This document shows positions 9,060 to 17,165 of a stretch of 64,000 nt of DNA, piece after piece (within the stretch, counting starts at the first letter, position 1; each line of letters starts with the position of its first letter). The notes beneath the pieces were generated by a model. It ran no database searches and was not told the origin of the DNA. It worked only from the letters and a program-made list of their open reading frames with translations. Source of the stretch: Paraglaciecola sp. MB-3u-78 (lineage in GTDB: Bacteria > Pseudomonadota > Gammaproteobacteria > Enterobacterales > Alteromonadaceae); NCBI RefSeq assembly GCF_002835935.1, contig NZ_PJCF01000006.1, forward strand, positions 62,001-126,000, read 5' to 3'. The position numbers and the translations under genes were made by a program.

Positions 9060-9559
9060 TCAAACATTAGATAACTGTGCCAACATTCGATCAAACGCAC
9101 GATAATTAAGCGCCTCTGCCAAGTGTTTACGACTAATAGTAGGTGCCTGATCCAAATCAGCAATAGTCCGCGATACTTTCAATACTCTATGATAAGTACG
9201 CAGTGACAACCCTAGTTTTTCCACTGCTTGTTGCAAGAATAACTGATCTTCTTTGATTAAGACACATTGTACCTCAACCTCTTTGCTACCGAGTTGCGAA
9301 TTGGTTTTACCGCAGCGATTTAGCTGTAATTGGTGGGCTTGAATAACTCTTTTACGCACCACTTGACTGCTTTCACCGCGACTTTTCACCTGTTCAGAAA
9401 AGTCATTGCTAGGTAGTTTTGGTACATCAACTTGCAAATCAATACGATCTAAAAATGGGCCAGAGATACGATTTAGATAGCGTAGAATTTGTTCGCAGCT
9501 GCTACGGCCATCATTTAAACTCCCCGTGGGACTGGGATTCATAGCCGCGACTAATTGAA
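9060..9559 (-). pseudogene. comM: ComM/YifB Mg-chelatase-like helicase, C-terminal part (split by island)
   Basis: Reading from the junction, the codons give QLVAAMNPSPTGS, then YLNRISGPFLDRIDLQVDVP and the C-terminal Mg-chelatase helical domain (SLRTYHRVLKVSRTIADLD...HLAEALNYRAFDRML). This continues directly from the N-terminal part that stops at 17191. Joining the two at the shared TGAA gives a 504-residue protein, the usual ComM length (E. coli about 506). ComM is a hexameric helicase that drives branch migration during natural transformation. The fragment alone lacks the Walker motifs and cannot function. An internal ATG at 9542 could start a stub. Confidence 0.93.
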
Positions 9560-9582
9560 TGGAATCTGTTTAGTATGAATAA
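9556..9582. other. Left attachment junction of the comM island
   Basis: Core TGAA (9556-9559) joined to comM 3' sequence on the left. Eleven bases further inside is TAGTATGAATAA (9571-9582), exactly the complement of 17166-17177 at the other end. In the excised circle these two arms are separated by 28 bp, and the centre of the dyad falls on the T|G step of the TGAA core. Confidence 0.8.
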
Positions 9583-9772
9583 TAAGAATGGGTTTATTAC
9601 AATAAAGAGGTCAAAACAACTCTGCCATTATAAATGCTCGATAGGGCTTATCTGGTAAGCACCTGTATAAAGTTCTCTACTACATAATATCTTAGTAAAT
9701 AGAGTCTCTATAAACAAAATAGGCTTTATTTCATGATAATATGTTTACTAAATTCATATTAAAAGGAATTGC

Positions 9773-10681
9773 ATGAGTAAAAAATTCAGTAAAATAGCTA
9801 AGTTATCTGCGCCTGAGATAAGACTAACTAAGCCTCATGATTTTGATATCTCACATGAAGAAGAATATAAAGGTTTTAAAGTTACACTTCCTGATGAAGG
9901 TAGATTCAAACGCGATGGTATTTATATAGTTCAGATTATGGATAAGCTACTTAGCTTCTTGATGTGGTTATGCGCAAGGCACAACGAAGTTTTAATCATT
10001 AGATATGACTTGTATTTGAGTAACTCTAAAATAGAATTGAAGGACTTAAACACTGACCTATTTAAAAAGCTTAGGAAGGTTAAAAATCCAGATACTAAAG
10101 AACTTATCTTCCAAGACATTCAATATGTATGGGCTAGAGAGTTAGGCACCCACGAAGCCAATATGGGTATACATTATCACTTTACCTGTGGGTTCAGAAT
10201 GCCTAATAGACTTAAGGTGAAGCAAATAACTGATAGATACCAAGAAATAGCAACTAAAGTATTAGAAGATAAAACTAAAGTTACTTTGTCTGATGAACTA
10301 AAGCCTTACATTAAAGTGAATGGTTATTTTCTATTAAAGCGAGAAATGTTATCTAAGGAAATGGCTGAACAGCAAGCTAAGGATATGGTTCAACAAATAG
10401 CGACTGGGGAAGGCTATAGGTACTTAAGAACCAACATTATTGAGACAAGGAAGAAAAATGAAGGCAAGCCTATTGGAGGCGTACTAGAAGAGTGTGTCTA
10501 TGCTCTGAGCTATCTGGCCAAATACGTGACTAAAGACTATATGCGCAAAGGCCTTAAAGTATATGGCTCATCTAGCTTTAGGGATAAATCAAATATGCTC
10601 CCAACTAGAAAAGACCAGATAGACGAATTCACAGTGAAAATTGAGAAGCTCTTTTCAGAATATAATACAAAGCAAGAATGA
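9773..10681 (+). CDS. HUH-type rolling-circle replication initiator, Inovirus Gp2 (YagK/YfjJ)-like, 302 aa
   Basis: Probable replication initiator that nicks one strand and stays linked to the 5' end. The HUH metal motif is HYH at residues 134-136 in GIHYHFTCGF. The catalytic tyrosine motif is YLAKY (Y247, Y251) followed by VTKD, the same spacing as the paired tyrosines YxxxY of the phiX174 gene A superfamily. The overall pattern resembles YagK/YfjJ-type Inovirus Gp2 proteins found in cryptic prophages. The start is supported by AAAGGA seven bases upstream. It is the first gene of the island. A replication role for the excised circle is inferred; a mobilisation relaxase role is the alternative. 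Confidence 0.7.
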   Translation: MSKKFSKIAKLSAPEIRLTKPHDFDISHEEEYKGFKVTLPDEGRFKRDGIYIVQIMDKLLSFLMWLCARHNEVLIIRYDLYLSNSKIELKDLNTDLFKKLRKVKNPDTKELIFQDIQYVWARELGTHEANMGIHYHFTCGFRMPNRLKVKQITDRYQEIATKVLEDKTKVTLSDELKPYIKVNGYFLLKREMLSKEMAEQQAKDMVQQIATGEGYRYLRTNIIETRKKNEGKPIGGVLEECVYALSYLAKYVTKDYMRKGLKVYGSSSFRDKSNMLPTRKDQIDEFTVKIEKLFSEYNTKQE

Positions 10682-11161
10682 GGGGGGGTCTAGGGTAACT
10701 CAAGTGCTTAACCACCTCTCGCATATACACTAAAAAAGTAAATTCTTTAAAAATACAATCAACAACAGTGTATCAATACCTAGCAATGCCCTTCAGAAGC
10801 CCTCAAAAGCCCGTGACAGCGTTATTAATCATAATACATGCCAATGCCTAGGTTTATAGTTAAAATTGCTTAGAGGCACTGTTAGTTGACTGTTAAGTTT
10901 TTTAATAAGCCCTGTTGAAATATACTTCCTCAATAGATTAAGCTTCAGTCAAGGTTTGGCCTTGCATCATCAAATTACTGCTAAATAACTAATCTAGCTA
11001 TAGTGGCGTTAACAATCACAGTCACGCAAAGCGTTTATGCAAATCCAACTATAAGGCCAGTGAGAGTAGCGTAAATAAAGATAAGTCGAGCCGGATAAAA
11101 AACTATACAGTAGAAGTCAGTAAGGCTTTTGAGTTACACAATTAAAGAATAAGGAAATGAC
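10682..11161. other. Intergenic region of the island holding repeat copy 1
   Basis: 480 bases without a credible gene. It holds repeat copy 1, the 10-bp inverted element CTTAACCACC, and the promoter/ribosome-binding region of the next gene (AAGGA before ATG 11162). It is a candidate origin region for the replication protein just upstream. Confidence 0.5.
10796..10897. repeat. Long direct repeat, copy 1 (about 102 bp)
   Basis: GAAGCCCTC...GTTAAG. It matches 12571-12671 with about a dozen differences and one 1-base gap. The copies stand on either side of the zinc-ribbon gene. No open frame is shared, so a structural or origin role is more likely than coding. CTTAACCACC at 10707-10716 upstream is the complement of GGTGGTTAAG at 12511-12520. 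Confidence 0.85.
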
Positions 11162-12499
11162 ATGGCACTATTTGACTGCCCAGAATGCAATGCCAATATA
11201 AGCGATAAGGCCATAGCCTGCCCTAAGTGTGGCTGCCCAGTAGAGCAAAAAATCCAAAGGTTAGAGGATGCATTTACTAAGCCCGCTCTAGCCAAAAACC
11301 TAACTGTTGTAACGGCGCATTTCCAGAAAAGCTCACGCCCTTTAAATAATCAGGTGAATGGGTGCTTTATTGGTGAGGCGAATCCTGATATTTATGTTGA
11401 GGATGGGGATTTAAGCATTACTATGAATGAGCTGGGCCTAGTCATTAGTAGTGGCCCACTAATTGCTTATACAATCCACTTTTCGCAACTCGTAGACATT
11501 TCAATTGAGAATCAAAAATCAATTATTAATAAAGAGCGGGCGACTTTGGGGCGCGCAGCTATTGGTGGGGTGTTGTTTGCTGGAGTGGGTGCGATTGCAG
11601 ATGCAGTTACAGGTCAAGGGCAGTTTAAGTCGAAACTCTATGATGGAGTGCTCATTTTAACTTACCTTGAACCCAGCGAAAATAAGTTGATACAGCTGAT
11701 ATTAGTGATTGAATTATCCACCAATAATGCAGTCATAGAGCTTATTAAGTCACTCCTTAACAAGTACCATACTGACAAACACCTAGCTCTTGACAAACAC
11801 CAAGCTGCTGAGGAAAACGGGGCGCTTTGGTTTCAGTTTAAGGAAGATGCAAAGAGCACTAAGGAAGATGCAAAGGGTATCTTAGGCGCCATTTCGCCAG
11901 TCATGGCCTCTATTAAAGCTTACTTTAAAAAAATCCACGCCAATAAAAAAACAACAATTGAAAAAACTACTACTGACAAAAAATCCACAGATTTAGAATA
12001 CTCGTGGCATATCGAGAAGGCCATAGATAAGCAATTACCACTACCAGTTGATAATAGTGCAGATGATAAGGCAGCCCTTGAAAGCAGTAGCGAGAGCAAG
12101 CTAAATATTTGGGGCGATATTAAGGCTCATCCTTTTGTTTGGGTTTTTGTTGTTGTTGTCTTCTTTGCTATATTTGGAGGTCAGTCTGGGTATGACGACC
12201 AAGACCTTTCCAGAAGCACTAAAATTGACTTATGTAAAAAGTACATAGCCTCAGAATTTGGAAGACCCCTATCTTCTATGCGTAGCGGCTCTGTAACTCA
12301 AGACTCCGGCTTCTTTGTCGAGATTAGTTATACGCGCCGAAGCGATAATTCCAACTGGAAGAATGTGTGTCACATATCCAATAACGAGATATTATGGGCG
12401 TCAGTTGACAGTTATGGCAATACGGGGCGGTGGAGATACGAGGACACTAAGAATCTAAAATACAAAAAGAATGGAGAGGACTTTACAGTTTCATTTTAA
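11162..12499 (+). CDS. Zinc-ribbon membrane protein of unknown function, 445 aa
   Basis: Not a family I can name. An N-terminal zinc ribbon (C6, C9, C20, C23: CPECNANISDKAIACPKCGCP) is followed by a region resembling a bacterial PH-like fold, with GRAAIGGVLFAGVGAIADAVTG inside it. A Lys/Thr-rich linker (about 235-290) leads to one strongly hydrophobic helix, HPFVWVFVVVVFFAIFGG (about 322-340). A C-terminal domain of about 100 residues follows (DLCKKYIASEFGRPLSS...). This suggests a single-pass membrane protein, possibly a sensor or surface-exclusion factor of the island. AAGGA lies eight bases before the ATG. It is flanked by the two 102-bp repeats, which could make it a separately gained cargo cassette. 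Confidence 0.6.
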   Translation: MALFDCPECNANISDKAIACPKCGCPVEQKIQRLEDAFTKPALAKNLTVVTAHFQKSSRPLNNQVNGCFIGEANPDIYVEDGDLSITMNELGLVISSGPLIAYTIHFSQLVDISIENQKSIINKERATLGRAAIGGVLFAGVGAIADAVTGQGQFKSKLYDGVLILTYLEPSENKLIQLILVIELSTNNAVIELIKSLLNKYHTDKHLALDKHQAAEENGALWFQFKEDAKSTKEDAKGILGAISPVMASIKAYFKKIHANKKTTIEKTTTDKKSTDLEYSWHIEKAIDKQLPLPVDNSADDKAALESSSESKLNIWGDIKAHPFVWVFVVVVFFAIFGGQSGYDDQDLSRSTKIDLCKKYIASEFGRPLSSMRSGSVTQDSGFFVEISYTRRSDNSNWKNVCHISNNEILWASVDSYGNTGRWRYEDTKNLKYKKNGEDFTVSF

Positions 12500-12570
12500 C
12501 AATAAACTAAGGTGGTTAAGTCTGGCGTAATAATCGAAATGTATCAAAAACAACATAGAAATAGGCGCAG

Positions 12571-12671
12571 GAAGCCCTCAGAAGCCCGTGACAGCCTTAT
12601 TATGCATAATACATACCAATCTTAGGTTTACAGTTAAAACCTCTTAGAGGCACTGTTAGTTGATTGTTAAG
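12571..12671. repeat. Long direct repeat, copy 2 (about 101 bp)
   Basis: Same orientation as 10796-10897. Conserved blocks include AAGCCCGTGACAG, CATAATACAT and TTAGAGGCACTGTTAGTTGA. It contains the palindrome TTATGCATAA. Its end abuts the stop codon of the small minus-strand ORF at 12674-12853. Confidence 0.85.
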
Positions 12672-12673
12672 CT

Positions 12674-12853
12674 TCAGTCTATTCTATTGAATAACTCAAC
12701 TATTGATTCTATTAACAAAGTTTGTTTATGGGTTAGATTAAGTAAATCCCCACCAGTATCAGAACTACACACTAGCTCTTCTATCTGCTTCTGAGCTAAA
12801 TTAGCATCCTCTAACGCTAGCCGTATCACTTCCATCCCAATATTATTAGACAT
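12674..12853 (-). CDS. Small hypothetical protein, 59 aa
   Basis: Unrecognised. The frame MSNNIGMEVIRLALEDANLAQKQIEELV...ESIVELFNRID is acidic and predicted helical, without membrane segment or cysteine motif. AGGGA lies seven bases before the ATG at 12853, a good ribosome-binding site. It is divergent from the resolvase gene and ends three bases after repeat copy 2. Amphipathic-helix content would suit a small regulator or antitoxin-like partner, but there is no toxin-like neighbour to confirm that. Confidence 0.5.
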   Translation of the reverse strand: MSNNIGMEVIRLALEDANLAQKQIEELVCSSDTGGDLLNLTHKQTLLIESIVELFNRID

Positions 12854-13046
12854 AATTAATTCCCTGTAATCACTGTAAGCACTGCTTGAAGTTTAGGTGC
12901 CTTATCTCGTATTTCCAATAAATAACATTCTGCCCTCATTCCTGCCTGTCAGGACTAGCCCAACCCTCTTGGCATAAAGTGTCAGATATTAACCATAAAT
13001 ACTAAGCATTTATCATGTGTACGTTCATAATATACATGGCAGATAA

Positions 13047-13086
13047 GGACATGCTCAAATATCCTTTGATATATGATTTGGACATG
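13047..13086. promoter_or_regulatory. Candidate resolvase binding (res-like) site
   Basis: Two direct GGACATG motifs (13047-13053 and 13080-13086) flank a short dyad ATATC-CTTT-GATAT (13059-13072), ending about 50 bases before the resolvase start. Small serine recombinases of the Tn3/Hin type commonly act at sites beside their own gene and repress it. The assignment is by position and repeat structure only. Confidence 0.35.
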
Positions 13087-13134
13087 TTATATTAACCCTG
13101 TCCATAACTTTTAACTTTTGAGCGGGGGTGTAAC

Positions 13135-13692
13135 ATGGCGCTAGTCGGTTTTGCAAGGGTATCAACAAGAGAGCAGGATTTAGAAATACAGCTTGAAGCA
13201 TTGAGCGCTATAGGTTGTGATAAAATCTTTCATGGTAAGCAGTCTGGTGTATCTAAGCAGAATACAATTAAGCTAGCTGAGCTGGTGGAGTATGTCAGAG
13301 CGGGGGATATAGTAGTAACAACTAAGCTAGACCGTCTAGGGCGCTCTCTCAAGGCTATATTAGAGGTCTTGCAGCAACTTAGGGATAAGGGTGTTCAGTT
13401 TAAAACGTTAGACAATGCCATCGACACCACTAATGAAAGTCCTTTTGCTCAAGCTCAAATTTCAATGATAGCTACATTTGCGCAGTTAGAGCGTGATTTG
13501 ATAGCTCAGAGAACTGGAGAGGGAAGAGAAGCTGCTAAAGCTAATGGCGTAAAGTTTGGGCGTAAGTCAATATTGAGTGATGACAAGAAGCAAGAGATTA
13601 AAGGGAAGCTTAAGAAGGGCGCAACGGTTTACAGGTTGGCTATTGATTATGATGTTAGTAGGCAGACGATTATGAGGGTTAGGGATAATTAA
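13135..13692 (+). CDS. Small serine recombinase, resolvase/invertase type, 185 aa
   Basis: Site-specific recombinase of the Tn3 resolvase/Hin family. The catalytic domain starts MALVGFARVSTREQDLEIQ with the nucleophile at Ser10, followed by KLDRLGRS and AQLERDLIAQRTGEGREAAKANGVKFGRK. The C-terminal helix-turn-helix is YRLAIDYDVSRQTIMRVR. Length is normal for the family. GGGGGTG lies about five bases before the ATG. It could resolve multimers of the circular form of the element or invert a segment. It is too short to be the integrase, and the large recombinase at 15491 fills that role. Confidence 0.92.
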   Translation: MALVGFARVSTREQDLEIQLEALSAIGCDKIFHGKQSGVSKQNTIKLAELVEYVRAGDIVVTTKLDRLGRSLKAILEVLQQLRDKGVQFKTLDNAIDTTNESPFAQAQISMIATFAQLERDLIAQRTGEGREAAKANGVKFGRKSILSDDKKQEIKGKLKKGATVYRLAIDYDVSRQTIMRVRDN

Positions 13693-14064
13693 GAGCTACT
13701 GTTTATAGATAGACCAGATATTTGAAATTTCTAAAAGGTTTGATATTTGGCACTGGGTTTGGTGTTAAGCGCTCATGTATGTAGCTGTAGGGATATAGTA
13801 ATTTACTCACTCAATCACCATTTACACAAGTCTCATAGGCAGCTAAGTGCCAAAAGCCGTCATTCGCCATTGATTTTGTAATCACAATAAGTTTCAATAA
13901 AGCTGACTGTGAATTAACTGGCTTGCTAAATAGTTTCTACTTAAATTGACTGTATACAAAATCAGGTATAATGAAATTTATTGAATAATGTCTATTTCGC
14001 TTACTATTGTGTAATTTTGTCTGTTGTTTAGTATGCTGCAGTGGCTATTTTAAGAGGGTTGTAT
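13693..14064. other. Intergenic region of the island, no gene seen
   Basis: AT-rich stretch between the resolvase and the split zinc-ribbon peptide. No open frame with a convincing start, no repeat and no terminator that I can identify. Confidence 0.4.
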
Positions 14065-14226
14065 ATGTCAGTATTATCTTGTCCAAAATGTGAAAGCTTA
14101 GCTAATGGAAGTCGGGGGTTCATAATGTGGTTTTTTGTGGTTGTGCTTTTCCCTATTGGTCTTTTGCTTTTGTTGTTAAAACCAAAATATACATGCACTA
14201 AATGTGGGTTTATGTTTAAACAGTAA
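14065..14226 (+). CDS. Split zinc-ribbon membrane peptide (LITAF-like), 53 aa
   Basis: The frame reads MSVLSCPKCESLAN, then a long hydrophobic stretch (FIMWFFVVVLFPIGLLLLLL), then KYTCTKCGFMFK. Two CxxC knuckles separated by a membrane-inserting hydrophobic segment form the LITAF-like arrangement, in which the two halves make one zinc ribbon at the membrane face. AGAGGG lies eight bases before this ATG, so it is preferred to the in-frame GTG at 14041. Function is unknown. It is the second zinc-ribbon membrane protein in the island. Confidence 0.6.
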   Translation: MSVLSCPKCESLANGSRGFIMWFFVVVLFPIGLLLLLLKPKYTCTKCGFMFKQ

Positions 14227-14344
14227 TGTTTGGTTTGAAGCATGTTATCGTTTGATAAAATAAAATCTATTACAGGCAATAATCACACAAGGCCTAGGAG
14301 CTGAGATTAAGAAAGAGTTGTTATTTGAATTTTTCGTTTTTCTT

Positions 14345-15157
14345 CTAATAGTGGAAAGTTTCGACAACACAATCTACTTCAGCATTCAAAGATGTTTGAG
14401 TCATAGTTTCAATGTCGTAGACCAATATTTTTGAGCGTCTACCTACATCAATGCGCGCTCCTATGTCGTCTCTCAAATTTACTCTTGTTTTAAATGCAGC
14501 CCAATTGTCTTTCATTCTTAGGGGGTCATGAAGATTTGCCGAACTGCTTATATCTTTACTCTCCGACAAGCAATCTTCAACCTGTTTTTTTAGCTCTGAA
14601 AGTGAGGCTGGTACTGAGCTCATGATAAAAAGCCCAGATTGCTTATTTGCTTTGAGTTCTAAGTCCAGTTTGACAGAAGCAATTAGGAACTTCACCTTAG
14701 GCAATAACAGGTCTATCGTTTCAGTTATATTAAGCAGCCTAGGCAAAGTATCGCTGCCTAATCCAGTGCCGCTCATCGTTAACAGGTTCTTTAGTCGCTC
14801 GTGACGATATGTGGTATTTTTTAGCATTGATTCAGCCTTTAGCGGATGGTCTGTGGTGATTGCCACACTCACGGCAGTGAAAACCCAGTTGTAAACTGAT
14901 GCACAGTCCTCAAGAGTTTTGGTTTTAATGCCACTCCACTTCTTCTTTTCTCTCCAGCTCAAGTAAGTTGCGATTATTCCATAAGTCATTAAGGCATCTA
15001 AAAGCAGAGGTAAAGCATACTTAATTAGTAAACCAACGGTTGTCTCTGCTTCTTTACTGTCTGATACCCAACTTATCACCCAGAATGAGCTAATAAGCAG
15101 TCCCAAAAATAAGCCCATAAAAAGCGCAACTACTTCACTCTTGTTTATCCCTTTCAT
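14345..15157 (-). CDS. Hypothetical membrane protein, 270 aa
   Basis: Unrecognised. Two N-terminal hydrophobic helices (about 8-32 and 42-66) are followed by WREKKKW and a soluble, mostly helical domain of about 200 residues containing LLPKVKFLIASVKLDLELKAN and VPASLSELKKQVEDCLSES. The arrangement is that of a two-pass anchor with a cytoplasmic domain. The ribosome-binding site (GGAAAATA) is weak. It lies between the zinc-ribbon peptide and the integrase, convergent with the former. It may be an accessory or defence-like cargo gene, but nothing in the sequence identifies a catalytic site. Confidence 0.5.
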   Translation of the reverse strand: MKGINKSEVVALFMGLFLGLLISSFWVISWVSDSKEAETTVGLLIKYALPLLLDALMTYGIIATYLSWREKKKWSGIKTKTLEDCASVYNWVFTAVSVAITTDHPLKAESMLKNTTYRHERLKNLLTMSGTGLGSDTLPRLLNITETIDLLLPKVKFLIASVKLDLELKANKQSGLFIMSSVPASLSELKKQVEDCLSESKDISSSANLHDPLRMKDNWAAFKTRVNLRDDIGARIDVGRRSKILVYDIETMTQTSLNAEVDCVVETFHY

Positions 15158-15490
15158 TTTATATTTTCCATAGTGTTACACCTCATGGCGAATAAAGTTT
15201 GCTCCGAATCATTGGCAGTAAATTCGCCACGCTCAAAGGTAGCACATTGACTTTAATTGGTAATTAAATAAAACCAGATATGATTACTTTCAAGCAGTCA
15301 GCTTCATGAATTGAAGTTACTTAAGCGTGAAGTGCTTATGTAGCAAAAAATAGGTGATATTGACTGCTACAAAAAGTGCTACACATTTTGCTCTCAAATG
15401 CCTTAGAGTAGCTGTCTAGCTAACAAATTGAATGAACAAGATTAGTTGGAGTAGGCTTATCGGCTGACTGCTGCTAGTTCCTTCTCTGAG
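15158..15490. other. Intergenic region of the island, no gene seen
   Basis: About 330 bases between the hypothetical membrane protein and the integrase stop. It is AT-rich with several short CTACAAAAAGTGCTACA-like repeats near 15365-15385 but no convincing frame. Confidence 0.4.
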
Positions 15491-17134
15491 TTACGCTCCG
15501 TCTAATCCTGATGGTGGGAGTTCACCTTCTTCGAGTAATTCGGCAGCAAAAAAGTCCTTCAAATTGCTTGAGAAGTCCTCCCAAGTCACGAAATCTAAAC
15601 TGGTCTTTGCGCATAGACCGTCCCTATTTATTGCTATCTTTTCAATCCTCTTTTTTCCAGAGAATGACCTCTCAATAAAGTAGCATTTGTTTGAAGTTGA
15701 CCTCTTTAATAGTTTTATAAAACAAGTCTCATCCTTTAAATTTGTAACTGACAATTCATCACCTAATACAATCATTTTGTAGCCTAACTTTATTAAGCTC
15801 TCCCGTCTGAGTGTCGGGTCCCTAACGACGGATTCGTACTTGCTTATCACTTCATCAACTCCATGCTCACTAGAGAGCTCCTCTTGCTTTAAAGATGCAA
15901 TCTGCTGCTCTATACGACGTCTTTCAAGGCCGTATTCTCTGATAGAGTTTGTTATCTCAACTATTTCCAAGTCTTTACCTAAAGTCTCTGCTACTTTCTT
16001 TAATTTATTAATCTTCGGAGAAATCGCATCCAACTCATCTTTTAAATTGGTAATTTTAATTGTATTAGAGTGGAAGTCTTTTCTTGATGCTAGAGATAAT
16101 ATGTAGCTTGAATAGGTCTCTCTGTAAACAAAAGAAAGCACCTCGTATGGCCAAGTTTTATTATTGTCGCAGTAGATTTTACCCCTCTTAAGATAGGTGC
16201 TGCAGTTTGCGTATGTAATTGTATAGTCGTTGTGTTTCTTTCGTCTATAATGAAATCTACGACCGCATTTCCCGCAAATTAATATGCCAGATAAATCATA
16301 AGTTTTGGGTGGGCTTGGAGTCAGTTTTCTATGTTTGATTTCGCGTTGTAAAGTAAAGTATTCGTCATTACTTATTAGCGCTTCAAAAACATTGCTGATG
16401 GCGTGCTCCTTCGTATGCCACTCGCCAATAATAGCAGGGTTAGAGAACCATCGATTCAAAGTTGTTGGGTGTACGCCTTCTAAGTGTTTAAATTGTCTTT
16501 GAAGCTTTAAAATAATTGCTCTAGCACCTAAGCCATTTAGGTATTCTGCTATGCAAGCCTTAACCATAGTTGCATGTTCCGAGATTAGTTTTCCATCACT
16601 GGTTAGCCATACAGGGTTTAGTTTTTTAACAGGCCCACCAGCTAGGGCTATACTCCTCTTGTTTTTATGGGCTTCAATCAACCTGCCTGATAGTCTATTT
16701 GAGTATTCATATGCTTGTTGTACTTTCCCTGCCAAGATAAAAAGAGCAGAGCCGCCACCATTTAATGCTGCTGTTGAGTACTCCTGATTATCTTCTAATG
16801 TAACAATAATGATTCCTGCCTTACATATTGGTATTAAAAGTGTAATCATATCCATAGGAGGTAATCTGCCAAGTCTATCAATAGCCTCCACCAGTAAATA
16901 ATCACCAGCTTGAATTTCCCCAGTTTCAATAGCTCTTAATATTGCGCCAAACCCTTGTTCCAAATGCTCGCCTTTATAACCACTTGCAGCTTTGTCTATC
17001 CTAGACAAGTGAGATTCTTCAATTTCAGGGTGGCCAACCAGCCATCTGTTAATTCTTTCTTGTTGGCGCTCTATTGTTGAGCCTTTTTCTTGGTGAGATG
17101 CTGAGAATCTCATGTAGCTTATCGCTTTAGACAT
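15491..17134 (-). CDS. Large serine recombinase (integrase of the island), 547 aa
   Basis: Integrase/excisionase of the element. The N-terminal resolvase domain starts MSKAISYMRFSASHQEKGSTIERQQ with nucleophile Ser11 and contains EAIDRLGRLPPMDM. A recombinase domain follows (about 165-275: NPVWLTSDG..HPTTLNRWFSNPAIIGEW). The zinc ribbon has C287, C290, C311 and C322. A long coiled-coil region lies at about 350-430, as in phage-type serine integrases. It sits at the right end of the island, its start 56 bases from the TGAA core at the comM junction. Serine integrases need no host factor, but excision normally needs a separate directionality factor; none is evident unless one of the small genes serves. 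Confidence 0.95.
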   Translation of the reverse strand: MSKAISYMRFSASHQEKGSTIERQQERINRWLVGHPEIEESHLSRIDKAASGYKGEHLEQGFGAILRAIETGEIQAGDYLLVEAIDRLGRLPPMDMITLLIPICKAGIIIVTLEDNQEYSTAALNGGGSALFILAGKVQQAYEYSNRLSGRLIEAHKNKRSIALAGGPVKKLNPVWLTSDGKLISEHATMVKACIAEYLNGLGARAIILKLQRQFKHLEGVHPTTLNRWFSNPAIIGEWHTKEHAISNVFEALISNDEYFTLQREIKHRKLTPSPPKTYDLSGILICGKCGRRFHYRRKKHNDYTITYANCSTYLKRGKIYCDNNKTWPYEVLSFVYRETYSSYILSLASRKDFHSNTIKITNLKDELDAISPKINKLKKVAETLGKDLEIVEITNSIREYGLERRRIEQQIASLKQEELSSEHGVDEVISKYESVVRDPTLRRESLIKLGYKMIVLGDELSVTNLKDETCFIKLLKRSTSNKCYFIERSFSGKKRIEKIAINRDGLCAKTSLDFVTWEDFSSNLKDFFAAELLEEGELPPSGLDGA

Positions 17135-17165
17135 ATATAATTATTAGCTTTTACTAATTTATAAG

